A stretch of 64,000 nucleotides of DNA from assembly GCA_003313425.1 (NCBI GenBank), contig NHZP01000042.1, positions 62,001 to 126,000 on the forward strand, written 5' to 3'. How positions within the stretch are numbered: the stretch's first letter is position 1; every line of letters starts with the position of its first letter. The notes under the pieces were generated by a model, which saw only the letters and a list, made by a program, of their open reading frames with translations, ran no database searches and was not told the DNA's origin. The DNA is from Pseudopyrenochaeta lycopersici. Its lineage: Eukaryota; Ascomycota; Dothideomycetes; Pleosporales; Pseudopyrenochaetaceae. Of this stretch, positions 9,530 to 19,794 are shown one piece after another. The position numbers and the translations under genes were made by a program.

Positions 9530-11372
9530 ACGTGTTCCACCACTCAGTGGGCAACACCAGTCAGTGGGCCACCTCATCAAAACAGGCGGATCTCAACGCA
9601 CGATAATGCGACAACCACGCGGTAAGTTTACTAGTAAATATAGTAGTATTGCTCTCTATCTTTGTTTACACGAAGTCCGATTGTGACCTTGAGTTCCGCA
9701 TTTAGTGCAGGTTGGTGGTGCTCGTTGCCGAGGCCGAGAAGCCTCCTCCTCCACCCTCAAGTTTGACGCTATTTCAGTAGCTACAGCCAACGCGCGACCT
9801 GCCTCAACCCGTAAGGCACCTCCAGCTGCAATATATTGTTGCTGTTTATCCTTCCGACGTCGTAAACGCGTGTTTAAGGCACGAAGTTTGCTGTTTTCCT
9901 CTATTAAGATTGTAGCTAAGTTTATAGCTAGCTGACAGCCTTTGACGAGCTGAGCGAGGGCCCGGCTTGAGGGGCTCTGTGATTGACGTTGAAGGAGCTC
10001 ACGTATGAGGCGGGCCTGTTGATCAAGTTGATCAGTAGTGTGAGGCGTTTCTGTTGTCCAAACAGCCTCAGCCGTGGCTGCTGTCTGTGGAGGAGACGGT
10101 GTACGGACAACTGTCAATGTTGATAGGACACGTTCAGGACAAAACGGGACTAAGCCTGTCGCCCGAAAGCCTCCAAGGATGTTTGAGGCTGAGAAAACAG
10201 TTGTACGTATACGTGGATATATATAGAGAAATTCGTCCTTATCAATAAACTGCACCCGTTGGCGCGCAAGCCTGTCTATCGCTTGTCCGTACGCTGTCTT
10301 AAGAGGCGAGAAGCAACCAACATCAAGAGGCTGTAGCTTGTGAGACGTATGAGGAGGCATGCAGAGGGTAATAATATTCCTCTCTGCGCAGTAAGTATCG
10401 AACGCAGGCGTTGCGTGGCTGCTGTGGCCATCTAGTATAAGAAGGCGATAGCTTCCAATTATACGTGAGGCCGTAAGGACGTTGAAATGCTTCAACCAGG
10501 CAAGGCTAAGGTCGTCAGTTGTCCATCCGTTGTCGCTCACACTAATACTCCAGTCCCTAGGCAGCTCAAGCTCAGGACTATACCACGACGCCTGGTGGAC
10601 CTTGCCCTTAAGGATAATAAAGGGAGGCAGTACAAAGCCTACAGCGCTCACACACTCAATTGTCGTCGTCCAGTCACGGTTGCCAGGCTGTACAACAGTT
10701 GCTCGTCCGATAGTATCAGAGCTAGTAACAACCTTTGACGTTGAGGCGATACCCATCATAAACCCAGTCTCATCAAAGTTATACGTGTCCTCGTCTAATA
10801 CCCCGTACGTCTGAATCGTGTCCCTCACAAGGCTATACCAGCCGTTTAGCTTCATAGGATCCTCACATTTTGCGCGCTGTGAGTGGAATTTGCGGTTCCA
10901 CTTTGTCTGAAGCTCTGACTGAGCCTTAACAAAACGACAGACCCAGTTCTTGCCAAGAGGAGCTGGAGGAGGCTGCTAGCCTCGTGCGGCGAGAAGGGCG
11001 TCTCCCATCTGACGTACGTCAATAATATGAGGCGGAAAGCCTCGTCGATCAAGCTCCAGTATCCATTGAACGAGGCTCTGTTCCTCAGTAGACGATAGCT
11101 TACGTTTTCGTGCGTTAATCGTTGAAGGAGGCTGGCAGCCGTGGAGGCGCCGCCGAAGGAGCGATCGGGGAACGTTAAATAGCTCCGCAGCCCTGCGCAC
11201 ACTTTTTATCTGTCTCAAATTAATCGCCTGAGACGCAAGAAGGACACGACCCTCCTTTTGAGCTACTGCAGGCTGTCGCTGGGTGGTCATAATTGTTGTT
11301 GTAGAGGCAAGCGCGTTAGTGTTGATGAGGTGGGCCGGCGAGTGGTGTTGGCCGGCGAGTGGTGGAACACGT
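9530..11372 (-). mobile_element. pogo/Fot1-like DNA transposon with 51-bp TIRs and TA target duplication
   Basis: Inverted ends at 9530-9580 and 11322-11372 both begin acgtgttccaccactc and end cctcatcaa; they differ mainly in two internal blocks (cagtggg against gccggcc). TA lies on both sides (9528-9529 and 11373-11374), as expected for the Tc1/mariner superfamily. Each TIR contains a twofold internal subrepeat (cactcNNNgg). The element is 1843 bp and its only gene is the minus-strand transposase. Confidence 0.95.
9656..11290 (-). pseudogene. pogo-type transposase with one in-frame stop
   Basis: One continuous frame of 545 codons, broken only by TAG at 10976-10978. N-terminal part: a psq/HTH segment (LRQIKSVRRAAELFNVPRS), then a CENP-B/Tc5-type HTH reading through the stop into NWVCRFVKAQSELQ. 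Centre: a DDE_1-type endonuclease with candidate acidic residues in YNFDETGF, LLILDGHSSH and LQPLDVGCF (DDD type, as in Fot1/pogo). C-terminus: a coiled-coil-like region and a CX2CX4HX4C zinc knuckle (CTKCGTQGHNRTSC). The stop is followed by CAG, so a CAG-CAG to TAG-CAG change is likely; CpA to TpA is the preferred RIP change. Everything else looks intact, so inactivation appears recent. The fragment downstream of the stop still carries the whole catalytic domain. Confidence 0.92.
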
Positions 11373-11696
11373 TAGAGAACGTGGCTATGCTTGCTCTGAC
11401 CATGTAAGTGCGACAACGGCAGGGTATCAGAGCGCATTGGTATTTGAAGGATAGATGAGTACGTTTAATGATAACCATTTTATCCATTCGCCGAATGGCA
11501 CGACCGAGAAATTGGACTTCGAACACGAGTAGAGCTGAGTTGGTGTTCACCCATCATGAAGTCGCCAGTCCTTTCTCAGCGTTTACTTTCGCTGTTCTCG
11601 CTGTTCTGTTGCCAACTATCAGCGCTCTTTTTCAGCTTCTCTTAGACTAGGAGACCATACCTGCTCTAGCTACCTTATTTGCGCCGTCTCTAAAGT
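11373..11696. other. intergenic, nothing recognised
   Basis: Lies between the transposon end and the 3' end of the small minus-strand gene. No feature recognised. Confidence 0.4.
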
Positions 11697-12049
11697 TCAG
11701 GATCTTTCGGTCGCGAATGCAAGAGTCTTGTCCTGATGACTGAGGACTATATCTCGCACGCGCTGGAGCGACATACGAATTTGTTCATTTTGCTTCAGCA
11801 TATCATTTATATCTTCTAGTGTCGGAAGTGATTGATGTGTACTGCTGATACGCTTGTTTTCCTGTGTTCGTCGTCCGTAGGCTTCGGAGAACTCAGCGAT
11901 GAGTCCAGAGCTGTCCAGCATCTAGCGAGGTTAATGGATTGCAAGGAAGGTAGAGTTTGCCATACCTCAGTAAGGTGGGTTTCAAGTTCAGAACTTCCCA
12001 AATGCTGACGAACAGATCCACCGCAACGCGCAAGGCTCGAGACATTCAT
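11697..12049 (-). CDS. small two-exon gene, unknown function (102 aa)
   Basis: Model complement(join(11697..11921,11966..12049)). The 44-nt intron 11922-11965 has a gtatgg donor, attaacc branch site and ctag acceptor, joining in phase 0 between HLTE and MLDSS. The ATG has A at -3. The protein is hydrophilic and mainly helical in character: LEDINDMLKQNEQIRMSLQR looks like a coiled coil, preceded by GLIAEFSEAYGRR. There is no signal peptide or membrane segment. I do not recognise the family; the regular composition and clean splice suggest a real conserved fungal gene, perhaps a small coiled-coil subunit of a nuclear complex (inference). An additional 5' exon cannot be ruled out. Confidence 0.65.
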
Positions 12050-12660
12050 CTTCCTCTCTATTGAACGAGAAACCTGTGAGCGGTCATACCATGAACGAAG
12101 ACACCCATTGGGGTGGATTATGCCAGTGCTAGAGGCAGATATGCAGATATGGCCGGGTAACGCTTGGTGAGGCAGATGGGTTAAGCGGATGATAAAGGAC
12201 TGCCGCCCTTAGCGCAGCATCAATCGATTGGTGTACTTTAAGCTACCCCCAAAGAGGGATGCCACGGAAGCCAAGCCAACAAAACCCCGCTAACCTTCTT
12301 CAAGGACGCCCAATCAGGGAAATGACCGACGCAAATTCCCATATTATAAGAGGGAGCCTTTTTGTCCATCCAATTCGCGATTTGATTGGCTGATGTTAAT
12401 AAGGGGCGCTATGATTAGAGCTTGACTTCGCCGACGTAAATCATGATCCATGTAGCCCACCGGGTTCATATAGCGTCTTGGCGCGCGTAGTGCACGCGGA
12501 ACATAAACACAGTCTTTGGAAAACCATCACAAAAGCATCAACACACATCTGCAGTGGCTGCAGTGGTCTCTACAGGCCACCACGCATCCCTCCGCGTCGA
12601 TTTGGCACCCGGCCGCGGCACAGACGGACCGACAAAATTTGCGAGCAAGCTACCCAACAT
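12050..12660. other. intergenic, nothing recognised
   Basis: Probably holds the promoter of the small gene at 12049. No coding or RNA feature recognised. Confidence 0.4.
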
Positions 12661-12982
12661 GATACGTTTATTGAACACAGCAACAGCCATCTAGCCGCGA
12701 CACAGCAATACGGGAGCACGGACGGAGCCCAAACTCTTACTTCACAGTCACAATATACACAACGCAGTCACTGATGGGTTCCCTGGTCAGCCATCGCCAA
12801 CTGATACAATGTTTGTGACGTCCCACTTCGACGAGGTGGCGAACGGAAACGCGTCCGGAAACCGGAGAAGAGTTATCAGGGATACGGTGGTGATAGGCCC
12901 CATAAAACCTTCCAAAATCTTCGAAAAAAGGAAGGAAAGGGTACCTATATGGCTTGGCCTGACTCAAATTCAATGAGCATCA
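12661..12982 (-). repeat. probable Copia LTR (3' LTR of the fragment at 13055-13420)
   Basis: Termini TGATac...gcATCA are inverted and sit immediately beyond the end of the Copia RNase H frame (WFRRGLGIE-like, read as EWFRRG...), where a 3' LTR of a minus-strand element should lie. 12661-12835 match 24242-24410 (shared gacggagcccaaac and cagtcactgatgggNttcc). The boundary at 12982 is inferred from the TG...CA rule. Confidence 0.55.
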
Positions 12983-13420
12983 CTCGATGCCTAGCCCTCT
13001 CCTAAACCACTCGAATCTGTCTCGTGCAAGGGGTTTGGTGAACCCGTCGGCGATTTATTCTATAGTTGGGGCATACTTTAGTTCAATTGTCCCAGCTTCT
13101 TGAACTTCTCCTTGCCACTTGCGTTGGATATCCATATGCTTTGTTCGTGAGTGATACTGCGGGTTCGAGGATAAAGCGATGGCTCCTTGGTTGTCGCCGC
13201 AGATGATTGTTGCGGCTTTTCCTTGACTTAGGTACAGCTCATTGAGGAGTCTTCTCAGCCAGATTGCCTCTTTGGTTGCTTGTGTCTGACCCATGAATTC
13301 GGCTTCGCAGGTCGATAAAGCAACGACACTCTGGCGCTTGGATTGCCAGCTGATTGCTCCGCTTCCAATGTTGAACAAGTATTCAGCAGTGCCCTGCGAC
13401 GCGAGACCCCTGATCTCTAA
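12983..13420 (-). pseudogene. Copia-type pol fragment: RNase H C-terminal part
   Basis: The minus-strand frame 13055-13420 reads as Ty1/Copia RNase H: YLFNIGSGAISWQSKRQ, VALSTCEAEFMGQTQATKEA, ICGDNQGAIALSSNPQYHSR and KHMDIQRKW. Frame and stop changes follow at about 13055. Only the last part of pol is present. It is cut upstream (about 13420) by a different repeat with a CA microsatellite, so integrase, RT and the 5' LTR are missing. Confidence 0.9.
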
Positions 13421-13492
13421 CGGGCCATACCCACAGGGTGCATTACCATAATAGAAAACACACGCACACACACACACACACACACACTCACA
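13421..13492. repeat. short shared repeat end plus (CA)n tract
   Basis: The block gggccatacccacagggtgc and ccataatagaaaacacac followed by (CA)n occurs again at 41106-41166, just upstream of the LINE derivative. It probably marks one end of a LINE-type element that truncates the Copia fragment. Confidence 0.7.
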
Positions 13493-15092
13493 AAATGAAC
13501 AATTTTTTGGCACGAATGAAGAGCAGGGTTGGGAGTAGCAGTGCTATTGCCATAAATGGATGTGGATATGTAGGCTTACCGAGGTGATATGGAGAATGGA
13601 GACACAGTATTCCAGCCGGAACCGGTGGGACACAAACCCGGGGGTGGAAGTAGGATCACTTCGCAGCGGAATATAGAAAGCGTGGGAATGCTAGAACCGG
13701 CTGGCTGGTTTGGGGCACAATTTCTGCCTTTCGGATAATCTTTCCGAGCCTATCGCGGGCCTTAGTAAGCGGCGAGGCAGTTCCTGTGCCTTCCAAGGCA
13801 CGAATGGATTGATCGCTTGCGCAGCAAAGTTTACGGGACGTGAGGGGAAAGTGGAGATTCGGATACGTTTTCCTTGATGCGTGATGGTATGGTTAACATG
13901 TCGTTTCTTGCTATTTTCCTTCCCCACGAATTAGCATCAATGGATTGACAATATGGAGTGCGCGATAGTAGCGACCACGTTGGCCAACTTAATCTTTGGC
14001 TTGTCTCGTACATTCTGTGCTTTCTTATTGCCGTTCCCTGGGGCGCCTTGGTCAAAATGCGGAACGCCATGCACGATTTAGATTCGTTTGAAATGAGATC
14101 TTCGACGTAGCGAACGCTAACATTCATCTCTTTTGTCCCTTATGATTGCTACTCACATTATACTTCTTCTCTTGCCCTCCAGCATTATTCAGCTTCAAAG
14201 CGTTCCATCATTTGGCTGTGATGGCGCTCTAGCTACTGTAGGGGTCTGGAGCTTGGCGGGAGAACAGAGGTCACAAGGAACGACATGGCGTCAAACTTGT
14301 TTCTATCGCAAAAGTGTCACGCTGCCCATTTCCTTCCCGCTCTAATCGTTTGGAAGAAAGGTAGGCGTAGCATCTCGGTTTTCCATTCAATGAACGCGTA
14401 ACGCCTAGAACACGATCGTAGCATCTAAGCTGGGGTTACATTGGAGCGCATTTATAGTTTCTTCGGAGTACGAGCCTTAAGTTTTCAATGATATTTAGTA
14501 ATAGTTTCTCTACGAGAGGGTTCGTAGGAGAGATCTGGCTTCGCTATTCCGCAATTTAAAATTCAAGCCACATTAACAAAATCTGATGTTCAGATATCAG
14601 GTTTTGTCGCGGCATAAGCGATACCGATTCCTCGCGGTTCCTTATGCATCGACGCATCTGGGGCTAGTTTGCAGATCGTTCCGATACATCAAGTTGTAAC
14701 ATTTAAGGCAGCAAATCAGCGGCGAAGACAGGAGCGGGTGGCAGGACTTAACAACCCTTTAATTCCGACGGGAAGTCCCCACAAGCAGGACACACTGCAG
14801 TCATGAGGCCCGCGCAAAAGTTCAGTGCAGCCACGCTGCCGCCTGTTGTCTGCCTGATCACTGACGTAACTACTTGGCTTTACTGTCTATCGTCCAATAC
14901 TGCCGTCTAGGTCTTTGGACTGTATCGCCGCGGACCAAACACCACGATTGTGGGTATATATTGTCCTAAAACCACTCCAAGATGACTATTACCGAAATTT
15001 GAAACCCTATTATCCCTCATTTGAAGCTCTATACATTACTCCCATCCTTCACCTTAGGATTATTTGTAACTTCTCCTTCGACTCCTCCCAAT
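13493..15092. other. 1.6 kb without a recognisable gene
   Basis: Short ORFs on both strands carry no family features. From about 14350 the sequence is AT-richer. Probably TE-derived or promoter sequence of the Ecl1-like gene. Confidence 0.35.
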
Positions 15093-15599
15093 ATGGCTAT
15101 AGAAATTGATGGGTTCCCGAGTTTCTGTCTCATCTGCGATAAGCAAATCGACCTGGGCGTGTATTGCTCTAACACATGCTATTTGGCCGATATCAAGAAT
15201 ACAAAAGGCTCGCGCACGCCTCATCCCATATTCTACCTTCCACCTCCCATCGATTTTACGGCCTATAGTCATCCAAGGGGGGTCGAAAGGCGATTTAAGG
15301 AGTCGCATCCAAAACTAAACCCATCGACTAGATCTTCCATGTGCATTGCGTCTCTCAAACTAGACTTAACGACATCTTCGGGTCGTTGTACAACTTCTTC
15401 GGTGCTAGATAGCCCGACAACACAAGGGCTATCTACTAAGGCATCCAGAGAACTCGAGTCCTACTTCCGTTCCTTCGACCGTATCCGTGAACTAAGGATG
15501 CAACGAATTGTTACACGCCCACCAAATTTGGTTAGGGCAACATCAGTAAAGGCGATGGGATTACAAGGAAGAGAGCAGAGAAAATTACATTCTGAATAG
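15093..15599 (+). CDS. Ecl1-like zinc-binding lifespan regulator (168 aa)
   Basis: The N-terminus carries the family signature FCLICDKQ...YCSNTCYLAD: C12, C15, C25 and C29 form a compact CX2CX9CX3C zinc site. In fungi, Ecl1/2/3-family proteins are small nuclear regulators that extend chronological lifespan and respond to nutrient or zinc status (family knowledge). The rest is Ser/Thr-rich and basic, with no other domain, which is typical. ATG 15093 was chosen because the motif starts about 10 residues later; the in-frame upstream extension from 15021 has no support. Intronless. Ends at TAG 15597-15599. Family assignment rests on the Cys signature only. Confidence 0.75.
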   Translation: MAIEIDGFPSFCLICDKQIDLGVYCSNTCYLADIKNTKGSRTPHPIFYLPPPIDFTAYSHPRGVERRFKESHPKLNPSTRSSMCIASLKLDLTTSSGRCTTSSVLDSPTTQGLSTKASRELESYFRSFDRIRELRMQRIVTRPPNLVRATSVKAMGLQGREQRKLHSE

Positions 15600-15665
15600 A
15601 AGATCATCACGGTGCGGCCTTCGTGGTATACAATAATCGGTGCTTCATCCGCTAATGTTGATTAC

Positions 15666-15905
15666 CTATCTTGTCAACCTCTTCGATTGCTCTGAGGTCG
15701 GTTCCGACGCTCTGATGATCACGTTATGGCTTGCGATGATGCCGCTTTGCTGTGCTATCGTCTCTTTCAGGGTAGCGATGAGCTCCACGACTTCTGGAAG
15801 CGCTCCCACTGGACGTACGAGACAGGTCACAACAACCTTGAACTCATGATTGAACCGGATGCGATGAAGAGGGCACAAGCCCTGGCTGTTTTCGCTCTCC
15901 ACCAC
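15666..15905 (-). pseudogene. fragment of LINE ORF1 (Gag-like coiled coil)
   Basis: The minus-strand reading ELIATLKETIAQQSGIIAS matches the coiled coil of the LINE ORF at 41.6 kb (ELIANLKETITQQNSIIAN). Only about 50 residues are recognisable, so this is a short relic of the same LINE family. Confidence 0.7.
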
Positions 15906-16835
15906 CGGGGACTATAAGCCGCAGCGGTATTGCTGTGTGCAGTGGCCGCTCCTGGGCATGGCTCTCCGTCACCAATCCCACATCGAGCCCAAGCACTGTA
16001 CGCCCACGCCCCAGATCATTCTCGTATAGTATAGGATCCCACAAATCAAGGCCAGAGTCTATTACTCTCGTTTCTACGCGTCAAATAAGTGCTGAAAGGT
16101 TAGACTAGTGTTGCATGCGCGACGCAAACACACCGCCCCAGCCACAAACGCGCGCATTAGCAAAGGAATTGATAGCACGTTTATATCGTCCTGCAGTGCC
16201 GTGCTTCGCGAGGATAGACTGTCGTCCTCGCTACTTGACTCGTCCGACTTAGTGTCCAGTGAGAGACTGCTAGAGGGCGTCGAGTGTAATGATGAGGTAT
16301 GTGAAGAGCTCAGCGAGGGCGCACGCAAGTCCTGCAGCAAGTATGCAGTTCTACGAGGGACACCGAAGGCGTCGAGCGACAGCGATGTCGACGAGGTGGA
16401 GCGCGATATTGGCGGGGCGTGTTGGAAGGGCGCACCCTCTGGCCTCGATAGCACCTCAGCCATAGCTGAGGCCACGCAGGCTCAATGCCTTAATAGCAAC
16501 CACAGTGAGATGCTGGCGGTGGATTTCGTCAGCCAAACCCTCCTTCGCGAGTTTCTCTCGGCTCGGTCTCGACATGCTTCCACAGCCATGGCGGCTCGTT
16601 CGTTAAGTAGAGTCGGAAGATGCGGGAGCTGTTGGGGTTGTCGCTGTGCAAGAATGCCTCTGGGTGGACAACGCAAGGGAGAGCGGCAGCGCATGGAATG
16701 GCGTCTGTGTTATCGAGACGCGTGGGAGGATGCAAATGATCGGAGGTTGCAGCGTCGGGAGGAGAGACCAGAGACTAGACCCCGTTCGTTCTGTCCCCCA
16801 TCAGCCGGCGAGCCACTCACCCGCGGGAAACTTTA
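15906..16835. other. region with long ORFs on both strands, coding strand undecided
   Basis: Plus strand 16108-16836 is open for 242 codons. Minus strand 16074-16475 is open for 133 codons and Ser-rich, with a further open stretch 16529-16735 (HPEAFLHSDNPN, LYLTNEPPWLW) in another frame. Neither has a recognised domain. The minus-strand pieces could be exons of one gene, but I could not find convincing splice sites. Confidence 0.3.
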
Positions 16836-17155
16836 GGGCCTGTTCTCTTTAGGGCCTGTTCTCTTAACCGGAGGCTCGGCTCCGGTTTGGCAGAAAAGTG
16901 GCAGAATCAAGCGCTCACGTGCCCAAACCGAAGGCTCCGGTTTCCAGCCAGAGAAAAACCTTCTGGTTTCAAACCGGAGCCTTGGCGGCTGAAAATGGTT
17001 AAAGCCTTACCCTTGATGAAAGGAATAGACGCTGGAAACTGGACCTCCGGTTTGCCTCTGACCGCCTTCAAATAAGGTAAGCGTGTGTCTAGGGAGCAGG
17101 CTCTAGGCCTAATGAAGCCTCAAACCGGTGCCTCCGGCGCGAAGAGAACAGGCCC
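16836..17155. mobile_element. MITE with 14-bp perfect TIRs and TTA target site (PIF/Harbinger-like)
   Basis: Ends gggcctgttctctt and aagagaacaggccc are perfect inverted repeats, and TTA lies outside each (16849-16851 before the inner left end, 17156-17158 after the right end). The left end is present twice in tandem (16836-16849 and 16852-16865), each preceded by TTA. Inside are several copies of a caaaccggagcc motif in both orientations. No coding capacity. TSD type and size suit a PIF/Harbinger MITE; the parent element is not in the window. Confidence 0.85.
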
Positions 17156-17455
17156 TTAATCAAAACTAGCACTAATCGATCGACTACGCTCCGAGGAGGG
17201 CTGGACCACGATCTCGATCTTGTACGTGCCTTGGTCTGATGACACGATTCCCTTGCCAGACTTTCTGTGCGCTTCCCACCATCAAAGCCGCTTCCCCTCT
17301 TGCTGACTCTCTTCCCTTTCGGGCTCCCATCGCTCAAATGATGGGCTCATGTTCCTGCTAAACATTTTCAAGTGGCGCTTCATCAATCGAGATAACTACT
17401 CGACCTCTGTCTAAACGGAACGCGTCTCCTAGTCTCAGGTGATCATCTACTCAAA
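17156..17455. other. upstream region of the SAM-HMG gene
   Basis: 300 bp between the MITE and the ATG at 17456. No separate gene recognised. Confidence 0.35.
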
Positions 17456-18899
17456 ATGACCGGCCTGGGGGAAGAACTAGACCGATTAGGACTGTCCCAA
17501 TACCTTGAGGTTTTGGTCGCTGAAGGGTTTGATACCTGGGAGACGCTACTAGATATTAGGGAATCGGATCTGTGAGTCGCCGCGACCTTACCTACTCAGG
17601 ACGAAATCACATATATTCTAGAAACTCTCTGAACGTCAAACTTGGTCATCAAAGGGCATGTACGATCTTTCTCTTCGTCTTCAAAACTCACGTCTTCACT
17701 ATAAAGATCTGACAGCTTTACCACACTGATTTTGACATATCAACAGAAGCTCCAGCAGGCCATTGCAGAATCGCGAGTCCGTGCGCACAATTACCGCCCT
17801 CCAATCACTCTTAGCAAAGATATCGGTGTTCATGAGTCCCACCGAAACGACGAATTTCCCCCGGATCGCAAACGGATACAGGGGGGCACGTCTGCACATC
17901 GTACTACTGACTCAAGCACGAAACGAAAGTATAGGCGACGTCCGAAAGTCAGTATGGTCCAAGTGCATCATGTCCATACTATCCACTCTCGAAGTGTTAC
18001 TAACCTTGTTCAGCCGGATGAACATGCACCGGAGCGACCTTTAACTGCCTATGTGATTTTCTCCAACCGTTAGTGGTTTCCCCACCTATACATATAGTGA
18101 GATTGACAAGAGGCAGATATAAGGAGGTCTTTAAAGAGCCATGATTTGACATTTGCAGAAACTGCAAAGGTTGTTGGTGAACGATGGCAGAATTTATCCG
18201 TAGAAGCTCAAGAAACCTACCAACGCCAAGCCAACGCTGGGAAAGAGAAGTATCACGCGAAAATGACAGCGTATAAATTGTCCCCCGAGTACGATGCATA
18301 TCAAAGGTATCTCAAGGACTTTAAGACGAAACACACTGTGTCACGCAAAGGTTCGTTGAAAAGCCACTGACTAGTGTTTGTGACTGAGGGTAACAGGTGC
18401 AGAAGACATAAGTTCTAAGTCGGAGACCCAGACAAGTACTTCGACACGAAGCAGTGCCCATGAGTACAGCAGCCGATCGTCAAATAGCATAAGCAGCTCA
18501 GAAGAATTGAACTCCTTTGCAATGGGTCATAATCGAGCGGATCATTCCTACCTGTCAGAATCAACATTCCCGGTAACACATTCCTTGACAGGATTGAACT
18601 CCCCTCGCATAACCGATGCTAGCTCACGTGTATCTGCGTCACCATGGTCTGCTGCTCTGCACCAAAAAAGAGCACCTTTCCTTCCATCAAGTAATGCTCT
18701 GGAGTTCTTCCAAGTTTTACTGCCACCAGTGCAAAGTCTCGAACGCGCTTCTTCCGCGCTCGATCGACTCGCTCAATTCTCTTCGTCTACGCAACAGCCC
18801 ATGGAATTTCGTCCTCCATCCTCATTTGCAGCACTATTAAGAGCTGGGGAGCTGGCCAGAATCGCCCACGAAGCTTTTGACAAGGCCAAGCCCCTCTGA
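17456..18899 (+). CDS. SAM-domain plus HMG-box transcription regulator (402 aa)
   Basis: Model join(17456..17571,17622..17655,17747..18068,18117..18350,18397..18899). Introns: 17572-17621, 17656-17746 (a GC-AG intron, gcatgt donor), 18069-18116 and 18351-18396; all phases agree. Residues 4-60 form a SAM domain (GLSQYLEVLVAEGFDTWETLL, then KLGHQRKLQQAIAE), with the GC-AG splice falling exactly inside GHQR|KLQ. Residues about 145-215 form an HMG box (PERPLTAYVIFSNH, IRRSLKSHDLTFAETAK, VVGERWQNL), expected to bind DNA in the minor groove. The C-terminal third is Ser-rich and ends AHEAFDKAKPL. SAM-HMG proteins occur in filamentous ascomycetes and several HMG factors there act in sexual development; a specific role is inference. 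The gene looks intact. Confidence 0.88.
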
Positions 18900-18950
18900 G
18901 CTATCAATGTTCCAGTTTCGTTCGGCATCGGTATTTGACAATGCATAGAA

Positions 18951-19184
18951 AATCTATCGAACCAAGATAGGGATGTCAGATGGGCTGCAGTTCAAGCCCT
19001 CAAAGCTCAATCGCTCTTGCCCGAAGACCTCCAGAGGGTTCTGATAAAATTCGTGTGCAATGTTAGCAGGACTGTCTCATCAGGTGAAGAAGTAGATTCC
19101 AGCATTTTAGAGGAGCAGCACGAAACAAAAAAGGTGCAACTTATAAACCTCTCCACAAAGAAGATCGCGATAATAGCTATTTAG
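18951..19184 (+). pseudogene. HEAT-like repeat remnant of a STAND/NLR-type gene
   Basis: The plus frame reads NLSNQDRDVRWAAVQALKAQ and LLPEDLQRVLIKFV, the pattern of fungal NLR C-terminal HEAT-type repeats (DVR.AA..AL..QS.LP). It ends at TAG 19182-19184. Only about 1.5 repeat units remain and no NACHT part is attached. Confidence 0.6.
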
Positions 19185-19763
19185 TCAGGCTATAGCCTCA
19201 AGTTGCTTGTTGATTTTGGTGTTCAGAGCGTTGCAGATAGATCGTAAGCACGTAAGACCTGCCATTATGACCATAGCTGATGCAAGCCAGAAGCATCGGA
19301 TGTAGTCTAGGTACGATTGCTGTAGCTTCTGCACACCTCTCTGGTGTCACTACTGGGATAGTAATCACGCCACCAGATTTGGAATGTGATTGGAACTCTG
19401 GAGGAAGTACAAAGGGTGCTCGTACATGAATTTGAGGTCCGACGGGAGCGTCACTGAATGAAATGCTTTGTCCGGATAGAGATCAGCCAGTCCTCCCGTG
19501 TAGATTGTGGTTTGCCAAGTGGTGGAATGCCCAGTGTTTGGTCACGATGTGGTGCGGATGCCAAATGGTACGAGTGCTAAGTGGGTTGAAAACGAAGCGG
19601 TATGACTGCTTATTGGTCCGAATGCAATCGGTGCCGTACTATATATGTCACCACCCGCCACTCCTCTAAATGCGTACACTGCTGAAACAGCACGGAAATT
19701 CGTGTCTCAGAAATTCATCACAAATTCTACAGTCTTCTTCTTCTTCTTCTTCTTCTTCTTCTT

Positions 19764-19794
<31 letters not shown>

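Noticed and set aside
16108..16836. 242-codon plus-strand gene
   Set aside because: Long but without domains, and the minus strand is equally open with Ser-rich sequence; GC-rich sequence makes long chance ORFs likely. Left as undecided.
18061..18120. Frameshift in the HMG box
   Set aside because: Recounting gave an in-phase intron 18069-18116 that yields FSNH-IRRSLKSHDL, the normal HMG helix.
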